Origin: an uncultured Bacteroidales bacterium
GTDB lineage: Bacteria; Bacteroidota; Bacteroidia; Bacteroidales; WCHB1-69
DNA: 64,000 bases
Reading direction: 5' to 3'
NCBI GenBank assembly: GCA_946409645.1
Contig: CAMJXE010000006.1
Span: forward strand, 1-64,000
Notes under the pieces: generated by a model
Told to the model about the DNA's origin: nothing
Databases searched by the model: none
Seen by the model: only the letters and a program-made list of their open reading frames with translations
Part shown: positions 26,422-35,152 of the stretch, in pieces
How positions within the stretch are numbered: the stretch's first letter is position 1
How the letters are laid out: each line of letters starts with the position of its first letter
Translations under genes and position numbers: made by a program

Positions 26422-27281
26422 ATTTGGATATTATGGTCAGCAAGGATTTGTAACGTCATCTCTCTCAATTTTTTACGCTCTTCAATATTGGGATAAAAAA
26501 GCGTATTGTGCTTCGAAATCCCTCTCTTCTTGAAAATTTTTCCCGTAACTCCAAAATATTGGGGATCGATAGCAGCAGTCATCATGACGGCAGAACCCTG
26601 TTCTGGTGTTCTGAACAAAAAACGGGAAGTGATGTTACCAAGCGTGTCAAATAACTTATTATCCAACCGTATTATGTTGGTTCTCACGATGAAAGGATCC
26701 GCTACGTTGTAGCAGATACCCTCGTCTTTCCACGCTTCAGAGGTGTCCAACATGAAGTAATAAAGCGCCAATTTAGAACTGCCGTATGCGGTGAAGCGGT
26801 TGTATTGACGCTGGGTCTTCGGCGCAAACATATCCGGTGTGATCTTGCCCAAAACATAGTCAATCGAGGTCATGCTGACAATACGAGTTCCTGAACCCAT
26901 AATAGGGTGGAGGAGGTTCGTTAACACAAAGTGTCCCAAATAGTTAACAGCAATGGTATATTCTATATTGTCGGCACTCACTTTCGAACGACTTGGCAAC
27001 ACACCAGCATTGTTCAACAGCACCTGCAACGACGAAAACTGACTCTTCACCTCATTGGCAAAGCGAACAACATCGGACAGATTGGCAAGATCTAACTGCA
27101 TTAAATGGAAAGTACCATCTGTCTCTTTTTGGATTTCTTCCATAACGGGTTGAGCTACTGCAGTATCTATGCAAGCCATAATAACTTCATAACCGGCTTT
27201 GGCCAGCTCTCGCACGTGAATCCGTCCCATACCGCCATCCGCACCGGTTACCAATGCAATGCCTTTGTTCTCTTTCCCCAT
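26418..27281 (-). CDS. short-chain dehydrogenase/reductase
   Basis: Classical SDR features: TGADGGMG nucleotide loop at about 12-19, NNAG near 89, the Ser of MTSIDY and the YGSSK active site near 162-166. The arrangement and C-terminal FRTPEQGSAVMM resemble retinol-dehydrogenase-like SDRs. The substrate is unknown. The longest frame begins with TTG at 27290; the ATG at 27281 is the better start (287 aa). It lies in the sufE-plsC operon. Confidence 0.87.
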   Translation of the reverse strand: MGKENKGIALVTGADGGMGRIHVRELAKAGYEVIMACIDTAVAQPVMEEIQKETDGTFHLMQLDLANLSDVVRFANEVKSQFSSLQVLLNNAGVLPSRSKVSADNIEYTIAVNYLGHFVLTNLLHPIMGSGTRIVSMTSIDYVLGKITPDMFAPKTQRQYNRFTAYGSSKLALYYFMLDTSEAWKDEGICYNVADPFIVRTNIIRLDNKLFDTLGNITSRFLFRTPEQGSAVMMTAAIDPQYFGVTGKIFKKRGISKHNTLFYPNIEERKKLREMTLQILADHNIQI

Positions 27282-27310
27282 TTTTAACAATTATTAACCC
27301 TGTACAAAGA

Positions 27311-27556
27311 TTAGTTCTCTTCGCACAATAAAATATGGTGGATGATAATGTTTGTATCCATCTGCATCGTCTCATCCACATTGAACTCGTCACAATTTCC
27401 ACGTGTGAAATTGCTGACGGTGTCTGTCCTGAATTCAATCAGACTGTCGTTTTTAGTGATTTGATTGGTTGATACACATTTACACTCTTTCATTCCACAT
27501 GAGGTGAAGCATAAAACGGCTGCTGTCACTAAAATGAAACTCTTTATTTTTTTCAT
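27311..27556 (-). CDS. small unknown lipoprotein
   Basis: The 81-aa product has a Lys-rich start, a hydrophobic core and a lipobox (LCFTSC, Cys20) typical of signal peptidase II substrates. The mature 62 residues are acidic with two further Cys pairs (ECKC). No family is recognised. It lies 16 nt after sufE and 29 nt before the SDR start, inside the operon. Confidence 0.72.
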   Translation of the reverse strand: MKKIKSFILVTAAVLCFTSCGMKECKCVSTNQITKNDSLIEFRTDTVSNFTRGNCDEFNVDETMQMDTNIIIHHILLCEEN

Positions 27557-27572
27557 TATTCTATTGATTTAA

Positions 27573-27995
27573 TTATTGTTTCGCAGAACAAGCCAAAGCA
27601 TATAATTTGATTTGTTTAATCATGGAAGCCAATCCGTTGGAGCGGGTAGGGGAGAGGTGATTTTTGAGCCCGATAGCATCCAAATAGGACAAATCGTTGT
27701 CGAGAATCTCCTGCGGTGTATGTCCCGAAAGCACTCTAATCAACAGATTCACAATACCTTTCGTGATAATAGCGTCGCTATCAGCCGAAAAATAGAGTTT
27801 GTCGTCCTTCATCTCCGGATGCAGCCACACCTGTGACTGGCAACCGCTAATCAGATACTCTTCTGTCTTGAATTGAGGGTCTATCATTGGCAAATCCTTC
27901 CCCAATTCAATAATATAATTGTATTTGTCCATCCAATCGTCGAACATTTCAAACTCCTGAATGAGTTCCTCTTCCTTTTCTTTCATCGTATTCAT
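27573..27995 (-). CDS. sufE: SufE-family cysteine desulfurase activator
   Basis: SufE accepts persulfide sulfur from SufS for Fe-S cluster assembly. The active Cys is C52 in SGCQSQVW, and the helix-rich C-terminus (LTPQEILDNDLSYLDAIGL type) is typical. The length is 140 aa; an ATG three codons in (27986) is an alternative start. The rest of the suf cluster is not nearby. It is first in a five-gene operon with a promoter box at 28045-28052. Confidence 0.93.
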   Translation of the reverse strand: MNTMKEKEEELIQEFEMFDDWMDKYNYIIELGKDLPMIDPQFKTEEYLISGCQSQVWLHPEMKDDKLYFSADSDAIITKGIVNLLIRVLSGHTPQEILDNDLSYLDAIGLKNHLSPTRSNGLASMIKQIKLYALACSAKQ

Positions 27996-28044
27996 AATCG
28001 TAATACTCTTAATTTCAATTAGTTATATTTTAAATATGACGGTG

Positions 28045-28052
28045 CAAAAATA
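28045..28052 (-). promoter_or_regulatory. sufE operon promoter -7 box TATTTTTG
   Basis: A minus-strand TAnnTTTG match 50 nt upstream of the sufE ATG, in the short gap after uvrB. Confidence 0.63.
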
Positions 28053-28075
28053 AGAAAAGTGCACAAATGTTGACA

Positions 28076-30097
28076 CTAATAATCTCGAATTCTGCTTTCT
28101 ATCTCCACAATCGCATCACGATATTGTGCCGCTTTCTCGAAATCCAACTCCTTCACCGCCTTATCCATCTCTTTCCGGTACTGTTTTTTCTTCTTTTCCA
28201 ACTGTTCTACATTATACAGAGTGAAATCTTCCGCCACGGCAGCCAATTTTTTCTCTTTTGCAATGTATAATCCAGATTTCTGTTGCTTTGCGCTGTCGCC
28301 TGACATGCCCGTGAGGAGCATCTCTTCCGATTTAATCACGCCCTTCGGGGTAATATGATGTAACTCGTTGTATGCTATTTGCTTAGAACGCCTTCTATTG
28401 GTTTCATCAATGGTGGACTGCATTGATTTGGTGATTTTGTTGGCATAGAAAATCACCCGGCCGTTCACGTGTCGCGCTGCGCGTCCGGCGGTCTGTGTAA
28501 GCGATCGCACGTTACGAAGAAAGCCCTCTTTGTCGGCATCCATAATGGCTACCAAGGAGACCTCTGGTAAGTCCAAACCTTCACGGAGCAGATTCACGCC
28601 CACCAATACATCGATAGCTCCCGCGCGAAGATTTTGCAAAATCTCCACTCGATCCAAAGTTTCTACATCCGAATGGATGTAACAAGCTCTGATTCCGATA
28701 TTTATAAGATAAGTATTCAGCTCTTCGGCCATGCGCTTGGTCAGCGTGGTCACTAATACACGCTCACCCTTATCCACCGTGTCCTCAATTTCGTTCAGCA
28801 AATCATCGACTTGGTTGGTGGCAGGGCGCACTTCGATGGGCGGATCCAAAAGACCCGTAGGTCGTACCACCTGTTCCACCACAATGCCGCCCGACTGCTC
28901 TAATTCGTAATCCGCAGGCGTCGCACTCATGTAAATGGTTTGTCCTACCAATGACTCGAACTCATCGAACTTTAAAGGACGGTTGTCCAACGCCGCAGGC
29001 AACCGGAAACCATACTCCACCAGATTGATTTTACGAGAGCGATCTCCTCCGTACATCGCACCAATCTGCGGCACTGTCACATGGCTTTCGTCAACTACCA
29101 AAATGAAATCATCAGGGAAAAAGTCGAGAATACAGAATGGGCGCATTCCCGGCTCGCGCTTGTCGAAATAGCGAGAATAATTCTCAATGCCAGAACAGTA
29201 GCCCAACTCCTTCATCATCTCCACATCGTATGTCACGCGATCCTCCAACCGTTTAGCTTCCAAATGTTTACCAATAGATTTGAGATAGTCACGTTGTTCA
29301 CCCAAATCCAGCACGATTTGATTAATCGCCTCATTCATGGTCTGTTGTGTTGTCACGAAAAGGCTGGCAGGATATATCACAATTCTTTCCTCCTTAGTGA
29401 TGACACAGCCAGAAGAAGCTTCTATCACAGCCAAAGACTCGATCTCATTATCCCAAAAAATGATGCGATAGGCGTGTTCAGAGTAAGGCGGAAAAATATC
29501 CACCGTATCGCCCTTCACGCGGAACTGCCCTCCTTGCAGGTCGAGCTCAGTGCGGGAATAGAGACTGGCCACAAACTTAAACAGCAGGGCGTTGCGGTCG
29601 ATAATCATTCCCGTATGCAGATGTACCACATTTTTAGAGAAATCTTCCGGATTTCCGATACCGTAAATACAAGATACTGAAGCCACTACAATAACATCTC
29701 GCCGTCCTGACATCAAAGCAGCGGTGGTATGTAACCGCAACTTCTCAATTTCATCATTGATGGAAAGATCTTTTTCAATGTATGTGTTTGTGGTAGGAAT
29801 GTAAGCTTCAGGCTGGTAATAATCGTAGTAGGAAACGTAGTATTCAACGGCGTTTTCGGGAAAAAACTGCTTAAACTCGCTGTAAAGTTGCGCGGCAAGG
29901 GTTTTATTGTGACTGAGAATGAGTGCAGGACGGTTCACCTGATTGAGCACATTGGCGATAGTGAAGGTCTTGCCGGATCCCGTCACGCCGAGCAACGTCT
30001 GCGCTTTGTCACCACGATTCAACCCCGCCACCAGTTGTTTAATAGCTTCGGGCTGATCGCCGGATGGTTCGTAAGAGGAGGTGAGTTTGAAGTTCAT
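28076..30097 (-). CDS. uvrB: UvrABC excinuclease subunit B
   Basis: The damage-verification helicase of nucleotide excision repair. Walker A is GVTGSGKT at 37-44 and the beta-hairpin YYVSYYDYYQPEAYIP is near 96. The helicase motif QTAGRAARH is near 540 and a UVR domain (KAVKELDFEKAAQYRD) lies at the C-terminus for contact with UvrA/UvrC. The length of 673 aa is standard. The gene ends 81 nt before sufE and begins close to the terminator of the barrel protein gene. Confidence 0.97.
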   Translation of the reverse strand: MNFKLTSSYEPSGDQPEAIKQLVAGLNRGDKAQTLLGVTGSGKTFTIANVLNQVNRPALILSHNKTLAAQLYSEFKQFFPENAVEYYVSYYDYYQPEAYIPTTNTYIEKDLSINDEIEKLRLHTTAALMSGRRDVIVVASVSCIYGIGNPEDFSKNVVHLHTGMIIDRNALLFKFVASLYSRTELDLQGGQFRVKGDTVDIFPPYSEHAYRIIFWDNEIESLAVIEASSGCVITKEERIVIYPASLFVTTQQTMNEAINQIVLDLGEQRDYLKSIGKHLEAKRLEDRVTYDVEMMKELGYCSGIENYSRYFDKREPGMRPFCILDFFPDDFILVVDESHVTVPQIGAMYGGDRSRKINLVEYGFRLPAALDNRPLKFDEFESLVGQTIYMSATPADYELEQSGGIVVEQVVRPTGLLDPPIEVRPATNQVDDLLNEIEDTVDKGERVLVTTLTKRMAEELNTYLINIGIRACYIHSDVETLDRVEILQNLRAGAIDVLVGVNLLREGLDLPEVSLVAIMDADKEGFLRNVRSLTQTAGRAARHVNGRVIFYANKITKSMQSTIDETNRRRSKQIAYNELHHITPKGVIKSEEMLLTGMSGDSAKQQKSGLYIAKEKKLAAVAEDFTLYNVEQLEKKKKQYRKEMDKAVKELDFEKAAQYRDAIVEIESRIRDY

Positions 30098-30144
30098 TCG
30101 TTTTTTAGGGTTAGAGGGTTAATGTCATAATCACTTATAAGTCG

Positions 30145-30152
30145 CAAAAATA
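30145..30152 (-). promoter_or_regulatory. uvrB promoter -7 box TATTTTTG
   Basis: A minus-strand TAnnTTTG match 47 nt upstream of the uvrB ATG, directly behind the terminator at 30155-30183. Confidence 0.65.
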
Positions 30153-30154
30153 CA

Positions 30155-30183
30155 AAAAAACGCCGATGGTTAGTCGGCGTTTC
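30155..30183 (-). terminator. intrinsic terminator of the small barrel gene
   Basis: Stem ACGCCGA/TCGGCGT with a short loop, flanked by a run of A on the plus strand, which gives a T-run in the minus-strand transcript. It lies 20 nt after the stop of the gene at 30204. Confidence 0.85.
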
Positions 30184-30203
30184 TATATTTTGATGGATAA
30201 CTA

Positions 30204-30707
30204 TTAGTGGAATCTGTAACGGAGACCCACGCCGATGTTATAAAGGCCATTCCATTTCGGATAAGAGGGATTTGTAAATCCTAACACGTTAACCATTGGA
30301 CGCCAATCCACAGTGAGGTTCAACGGAATGTTGAATTGCCATTCAAAACCGATCTGACCACCAACATTTAAACGGAAAGGCATGTACGGATGAGCATCAT
30401 AGCCACTGTAATAACGATAGTTGTATCCAAACCCAAAGCCAATACCTGCAGCGGGACCCACAAACCAGTTCCAAATACCTTTGATGTTGAATGTCCAATC
30501 AAAAGCGGCGGTAGCATCAATATGACCCCACGATGACCAAAAATTACCTATACCAGCGGTCAAGTCCATATACATACCTTCAGTAAGGGAATGTTGATAA
30601 GAAAATTCCTCGTTAAGGCCCAAACGACCGCCGATTGCGCGAGGCTGCGAAAATGCAACGCTTGCTACAGCAAGCATAATAACCATTGTTGTAAAAATCT
30701 TTTTCAT
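30204..30707 (-). CDS. small outer-membrane beta-barrel protein
   Basis: A signal peptide (MKKIFTTMVIMLAVASVAFSQ) is followed by about 147 residues of alternating aromatic and glycine-rich strands ending in YRFH, consistent with an 8-stranded OmpX/OmpW-like barrel. The function is unknown. It is a single-gene unit with its own promoter box (30743-30750) and terminator. Confidence 0.8.
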   Translation of the reverse strand: MKKIFTTMVIMLAVASVAFSQPRAIGGRLGLNEEFSYQHSLTEGMYMDLTAGIGNFWSSWGHIDATAAFDWTFNIKGIWNWFVGPAAGIGFGFGYNYRYYSGYDAHPYMPFRLNVGGQIGFEWQFNIPLNLTVDWRPMVNVLGFTNPSYPKWNGLYNIGVGLRYRFH

Positions 30708-30742
30708 ACTTTTGGTTTTTTAAGTGATTATTTTTGAAAGTG

Positions 30743-30750
30743 CAAAATTA
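30743..30750 (-). promoter_or_regulatory. promoter -7 box TAATTTTG of the small barrel gene
   Basis: A minus-strand TAnnTTTG match 36 nt upstream of the ATG. Confidence 0.62.
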
Positions 30751-30865
30751 TTTTTTTTTAACACTCGCAATGTTTGGAACAATGAAATAATTATAAACAG
30801 AATAATATTAATAACTCACCGTTATTTAACCCCATAACCTTCCAACCTTGTAAACAAAAAAATCC

Positions 30866-30873
30866 TATTTTTG
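30866..30873 (+). promoter_or_regulatory. metG promoter -7 box TATTTTTG
   Basis: A TAnnTTTG match 45 nt upstream of the metG ATG. Confidence 0.65.
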
Positions 30874-30918
30874 CTGTTCTATCAAAAAAATATAAATCAC
30901 CATTAAAATACTGATAAT

Positions 30919-32967
30919 ATGAAAGATATAAAACGTTACACCATTACTTCCGCGCTACCGTATGCCAACGGTCCCGTACATATTGGTCACCTCGCTGGAG
31001 TCTATGTGCCTGCCGATATCTACGCTCGATACCTGCGAAACAACGGCAAAGAGGTGCTATTCATTGGCGGTTCCGACGAGCATGGCGTGCCCATCACAAT
31101 CAAGGCCCGCAAAGAGGGCGTTACCCCACAAGATATTGTGGACCGCTACCATAATATTATTAAAAATTCGTTTGAAAAGCTTGGAATCTCTTTCGATATT
31201 TACTCACGCACTTCTAATCCGACACATCATGAGACAGCATCGGACTTCTTCAAATATCTCTATGACAACGGAAAACTTATCGAGAAGGTTTCCCAACAGT
31301 ATTACGACGAGGAGGCGCACGAGTTTTTGGCAGACCGCTATATCACCGGTACCTGTCCGCATTGCAACAACGAGCACGCATACGGCGACCAGTGCGAGGC
31401 TTGCGGAACTTCCCTCAGCGCCACGGATCTGATCAATCCGAAGTCGGCACTGAGCGGAAACACCCCTGTAATGAAAGAGACTAAACATTGGTACCTTCCT
31501 CTGAACGAGTATGATGCATGGCTAAGGGAGTGGATTCTGCAAGGACATAAAGCCGACTGGCGCCCAACGGTGTACGGACAATGCAAATCATGGATTGAGC
31601 AGGGTTTGCAGCCACGTGCCGTCACCCGCGACCTTTCCTGGGGTGTAAAGGTGCCACTAAAAGAGGCTGAAGGAAAAGTGCTCTATGTCTGGTTTGACGC
31701 ACCCATCGGCTATATTTCAGCCACTAAGGAGTGGGCCAAAGCGCACAACACTGATTGGAAACCTTGGTGGCAGGATGAAAGCTCCAAGTTGGTACACTTT
31801 ATCGGCAAGGATAATATCGTTTTCCACTGTATCATCTTTCCGTGCATGTTGAAAGCGCATGGCGATTACATCGTTCCGGATAACGTGCCCGCCAACGAAT
31901 TTCTGAATCTTGAGGGTGACAAAATATCCACTTCCCGCAACTGGGCAGTTTGGGCACACGAATACGTGGAGGAATTTCCTGGAAAACAAGATGTTCTGCG
32001 ATACACTTTGACTTCCATAGCACCGGAAACCAAAGACGCCGACTTCACTTGGGCCGACTTCCAAGCCAAAAACAACAACGAGCTGCTGGCCATCTTCGGC
32101 AACTTCGTGAACAGAACTGTCGTGCTTTCACATAAATACTATGGCGGCATCATTCCAGAATGCGGAGAACTAACCGATTATGAGAATGAAATCATTGAAA
32201 AGATGTCTCAATTCCCAAGTATTATCGCTGATTCTATTGAACATTACAAATTCCGTGAAGCACAAGCCGAATTGATGAATTTGGCACGCTTGGGTAATAA
32301 ATATCTCACCGACACAGAGCCTTGGAAGAAACAGAAGGAAAATCCTGAATATGTGAAGACTATTTTACATATTTCTCTCCAAATTTGCGCTTCCTTGTCT
32401 ATTTTGTGCGAGCCTTTCTTGCCATTTACGGCAAAAAAGCTGCAAAAAATGCTCAATCTTGAAAACAAAAATTGGCAAGAAGGTGGTCGTCATGATTTAC
32501 TAACGGCTGGCAATCCTCTCAATCCCGCTGAATATCTGTTTGAAAAGATTGAGGACGAAACAATAGCAAAGCAAGTGCAAAAGCTTCAGGACACCAAAAA
32601 GCAAAATGAAGTGGCCAACGCAAATGCAGTTCCTTCTAAAGAAGACATCTCTTTTGATGATTTCCAGAAGATGGACATTCGCGTGGTGACCGTTTTGGCA
32701 GCCGAAAAGGTGGCCAAAACCAAGAAACTGCTGAAATTGAAGGTGAACACCGGAGTGGATACCCGCGAAATCATCTCCGGTATTGCGGAATATTATCAGC
32801 CTGAAGAGTTGGTAGGCAAACAGGTACTGATGCTCATCAACCTTACACCTAAGAACATCAAAGGTGTGGATTCTCATGGTATGGTTTTGATGGCAGAAAA
32901 CGCCGACGGCACCCTCTCTATCATGCAACCACATAAACATGTTAAAGAGGGGAGCACGGTGAAATAA
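30919..32967 (+). CDS. metG: methionyl-tRNA synthetase
   Basis: A class I synthetase. HIGH is at 21-24 (PVHIGHLAG). The zinc knuckle [17 protein letters not shown] is near 144-160, and the KMSKS loop is present as DKISTSRNW near 334. A C-terminal EMAP/Trbp-type tRNA-binding domain occupies about 575-682, as in dimeric MetG. The length of 682 aa is normal. It is a single-gene unit; no T-box or S-box leader was seen upstream. Confidence 0.97.
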   Translation: MKDIKRYTITSALPYANGPVHIGHLAGVYVPADIYARYLRNNGKEVLFIGGSDEHGVPITIKARKEGVTPQDIVDRYHNIIKNSFEKLGISFDIYSRTSNPTHHETASDFFKYLYDNGKLIEKVSQQYYDEEAHEFLADRYITGTCPHCNNEHAYGDQCEACGTSLSATDLINPKSALSGNTPVMKETKHWYLPLNEYDAWLREWILQGHKADWRPTVYGQCKSWIEQGLQPRAVTRDLSWGVKVPLKEAEGKVLYVWFDAPIGYISATKEWAKAHNTDWKPWWQDESSKLVHFIGKDNIVFHCIIFPCMLKAHGDYIVPDNVPANEFLNLEGDKISTSRNWAVWAHEYVEEFPGKQDVLRYTLTSIAPETKDADFTWADFQAKNNNELLAIFGNFVNRTVVLSHKYYGGIIPECGELTDYENEIIEKMSQFPSIIADSIEHYKFREAQAELMNLARLGNKYLTDTEPWKKQKENPEYVKTILHISLQICASLSILCEPFLPFTAKKLQKMLNLENKNWQEGGRHDLLTAGNPLNPAEYLFEKIEDETIAKQVQKLQDTKKQNEVANANAVPSKEDISFDDFQKMDIRVVTVLAAEKVAKTKKLLKLKVNTGVDTREIISGIAEYYQPEELVGKQVLMLINLTPKNIKGVDSHGMVLMAENADGTLSIMQPHKHVKEGSTVK

Positions 32968-33017
32968 TTCGGATTTTTGAATTCGGAATTTTAAATTTTA
33001 TACGAAATATCCGTGTT

Positions 33018-33045
33018 GTAGAGACGTGATTATTCGCGTCTCTAC
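33018..33045. repeat. GTAGAGAC palindrome after metG
   Basis: Arms GTAGAGACG and CGTCTCTAC around a 10-nt centre, 50 nt past the metG stop codon. It may double as its terminator. Confidence 0.88.
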
Positions 33046-33059
33046 TTCTTTTCATTTAA

Positions 33060-33569
33060 CCGATTTATAAGCAGTTAATTGCATTAAAATCCCAGTAAAA
33101 TAGGGAGTTTTCAAATATATAAACAAAAAAATGAGAATGAGAAAATTACGAGGTTACCAACATAAAAATGTTTATAAAAGGACTTTTTATCCAAATAATG
33201 CAAGTTACGATTTGAAATCATTGTGTATAAAAAATGGATAACTAAAAACTCCACAAAAAAAATGATTTTTGAACCTTCTTTTTTAACTTTTGAACGAGTT
33301 GGAAAGAGGTCATTTTATCCACTGAAAAAAATTCAAAAGAAAATGTCGGAGATATATACTCTCTTGAAATCTGAAAGTTAGCTTTAACATTTTTCCAGTC
33401 TCTATGTTGATTACTTTTAATAACTCACTTTACCAAATTTTTCAGCAGAATCTTATGAACTTTTCAACACACATAATCATCATAGAGAATACATTTTTAA
33501 AATCTTTAAAGATAAATATCCAGACAAAAAATGAGTTTCGAAAACGTATTTATACATTCATCTTTTTTG
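33060..33569. other. AT-rich gene-free gap with DnaA-box-like nonamers
   Basis: About 510 bp with no credible gene; a 66-codon frame at 33404-33604 has no family resemblance. Five nonamers close to TTATNCACA are present: TTATCCAAA (33187-33195), TTATACACA on the minus strand (33222-33230), TTATCCATT on the minus strand (33233-33241), TTATCCACT (33315-33323) and TTATACATT (33550-33558). The first four lie within 137 bp. Together with the orientation switch of genes near 30.8 kb this makes a weak candidate replication origin. Such nonamers also arise by chance in AT-rich DNA. Confidence 0.3.
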
Positions 33570-33577
33570 TATTTTTG
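33570..33577 (+). promoter_or_regulatory. rpiB operon promoter -7 box TATTTTTG
   Basis: A TAnnTTTG match ending 8 nt before the ATG at 33586 and 23 nt before the ATG at 33601. A transcript starting about 6 nt downstream would leave almost no leader for the first ATG, so translation from 33601 is more likely. Confidence 0.7.
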
Positions 33578-33600
33578 CAGCCATTATGGAAAGTAAGAAA

Positions 33601-34026
33601 ATGAAAATTTACATTGGCTCAGATCATGCTGGTGTTGACCTCAAAGCGCTTATAAAAGAGCGTTTTGCTGAGGTTTGTGATTTCGATGATGCAGGAACCT
33701 TCTCGCATGATAGTGTGGATTATCCTGACTTTGCCCATAAGGTGGCTAATGATGTGTTGAATAACCCTCAATCTTTAGGCATCTTGATTTGCGGTACTGG
33801 AAATGGTATGGCGATAACCGCCAACAAACATGCTGGCATTCGTGCTGCTCTTTGTTGGGCTCCAGAGATTTCCGCTTTGGCCAAACAGCATAACAATGCC
33901 AATATTATCGTTCTCCCCGCACGTTTCATAGAGAGTGAGGTAGCGATTGAAACCGTCAAATCATTTTTCGATGCGACATTTGAGGGAGGCAGACACCAAA
34001 GAAGAATCGACAAAATCAATATTTAA
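33601..34026 (+). CDS. rpiB: ribose-5-phosphate isomerase B
   Basis: RpiB interconverts ribose-5-phosphate and ribulose-5-phosphate in the pentose phosphate pathway. The N-terminal IYIGSDHAGVDLK and the active-site motif LICGTGNGMAI with its Cys are clear. It has 141 aa from the ATG at 33601; an upstream in-frame ATG at 33586 would add five residues but sits next to the promoter. It is the first gene of the seven-gene operon ending in mnmG; the next gene starts 1 nt after its stop. Confidence 0.93.
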   Translation: MKIYIGSDHAGVDLKALIKERFAEVCDFDDAGTFSHDSVDYPDFAHKVANDVLNNPQSLGILICGTGNGMAITANKHAGIRAALCWAPEISALAKQHNNANIIVLPARFIESEVAIETVKSFFDATFEGGRHQRRIDKINI

Positions 34027-34027
34027 G

Positions 34028-35152
34028 ATGAACCAGCCCGTTTTTGACCAAAATTTTGAAAGTATCCGAAAGAAAGCATACGCTCTTCGTCATAACTATT
34101 TTGACGATATGGATAAGCATTTGCTGAATTTGGAGAGCTCTTTGATGAAAAAAGGTCTCAATGTGCTGTGGATTAAGGATAAGAATTCTTTGATTGAATC
34201 TGTTAAGGAATTGATTGATAGTCAAGATGTTCGTCGTCTTTGCTTTGATACTAAGATGCCTTTGGCATCAGTGTTCCAAAATAAATTGGAAGTGGTACCA
34301 CCAGAACAAGCTGAAAATTCATCTGATGACATGGACCTTTTGGTAGTAGATGCCGATATGGCAGTTTGCGACAGTGGCTCCCTTGTCATGATGGACAGAA
34401 AATCTGGATGTTGCTTCAACAAAGTAAAAAATTTGGCTGTCATTGTTGATATTGATCAAGCAATTGCTCACCTTCAAGACCTCTCATTCTTCATTGCTTT
34501 AAAGTATTGGTCGAAAGACTACAAAATGCCGCAAGATGTAAAAGTGGTACAAAATAAATTGAACTATATTCTGCCTTCCAATCTTTCTTATTTGTCGGAA
34601 CAGATGTTTTCCCAAGAAGATATGAACATCACAGTGATTCTTTATCTTAATGATATCGAGGATATTATATCTTCGGATTTGCTCAAAGAATCTTTGTATT
34701 GCATTCAATGTGGGGAATGTCTTAAAGTATGTCCCGTCGCCTCAGCTCACGATGGTATTTCTCCGATTGATCTGGTAAAGATGAACAGTTTGGATAAGTA
34801 CAACCAGTCGCAACACCTATTTGCACATACTACTCTTTGTGGAGCTTGCGAGGCAGCATGTCCTGTTAACATTCCTTTGGTGAAACTGATGCTTTCAGAG
34901 ATGCAAGCTTCCAATATGATCTCCAAACCATCACGCACGAAACAACTCTATTCACTTTTCGCAAAACGAAGCAAGCTGAATAAGGCCAATAATTCTTTCT
35001 TCCGCTTTTTCTTTGTGAAACGCTTTTTTGGACGTAATAAAATGCTGAGTCGTTATTTCTCGAACCAAACAGCTGATTTTTTCAATATTTCTTATCAACC
35101 CCCTCACGAAGATAATCCTAATGAGCTCATCAAAGATTCAGATTTTGAATGA
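34028..35152 (+). CDS. LutB-like LUD-domain protein with two 4Fe-4S motifs
   Basis: The N-terminal half matches the LUD domain (VVDADMAVCDSGSLVM). The C-terminal half has a full ferredoxin motif C225-C228-C231-C235P and a second CGAC..ACP motif (C271, C274, C278), as in LutB of the lactate-oxidation complex. At 374 aa it is about 100 residues shorter than typical LutB, and no lutA or lutC is nearby, so lactate oxidation cannot be assumed. It starts 1 nt after rpiB and its last 32 bp overlap the next gene. Confidence 0.82.
   Translation: MNQPVFDQNFESIRKKAYALRHNYFDDMDKHLLNLESSLMKKGLNVLWIKDKNSLIESVKELIDSQDVRRLCFDTKMPLASVFQNKLEVVPPEQAENSSDDMDLLVVDADMAVCDSGSLVMMDRKSGCCFNKVKNLAVIVDIDQAIAHLQDLSFFIALKYWSKDYKMPQDVKVVQNKLNYILPSNLSYLSEQMFSQEDMNITVILYLNDIEDIISSDLLKESLYCIQCGECLKVCPVASAHDGISPIDLVKMNSLDKYNQSQHLFAHTTLCGACEAACPVNIPLVKLMLSEMQASNMISKPSRTKQLYSLFAKRSKLNKANNSFFRFFFVKRFFGRNKMLSRYFSNQTADFFNISYQPPHEDNPNELIKDSDFE

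Noticed and set aside
30708-30918. T-box or S-box riboswitch before metG
   Set aside because: The leader after the promoter box is only about 40 nt, too short for either structure.
33404-33604. A 66-codon plus-strand frame upstream of rpiB
   Set aside because: AT-rich, Phe/Ile-biased composition, crosses the rpiB promoter and shows no family features.
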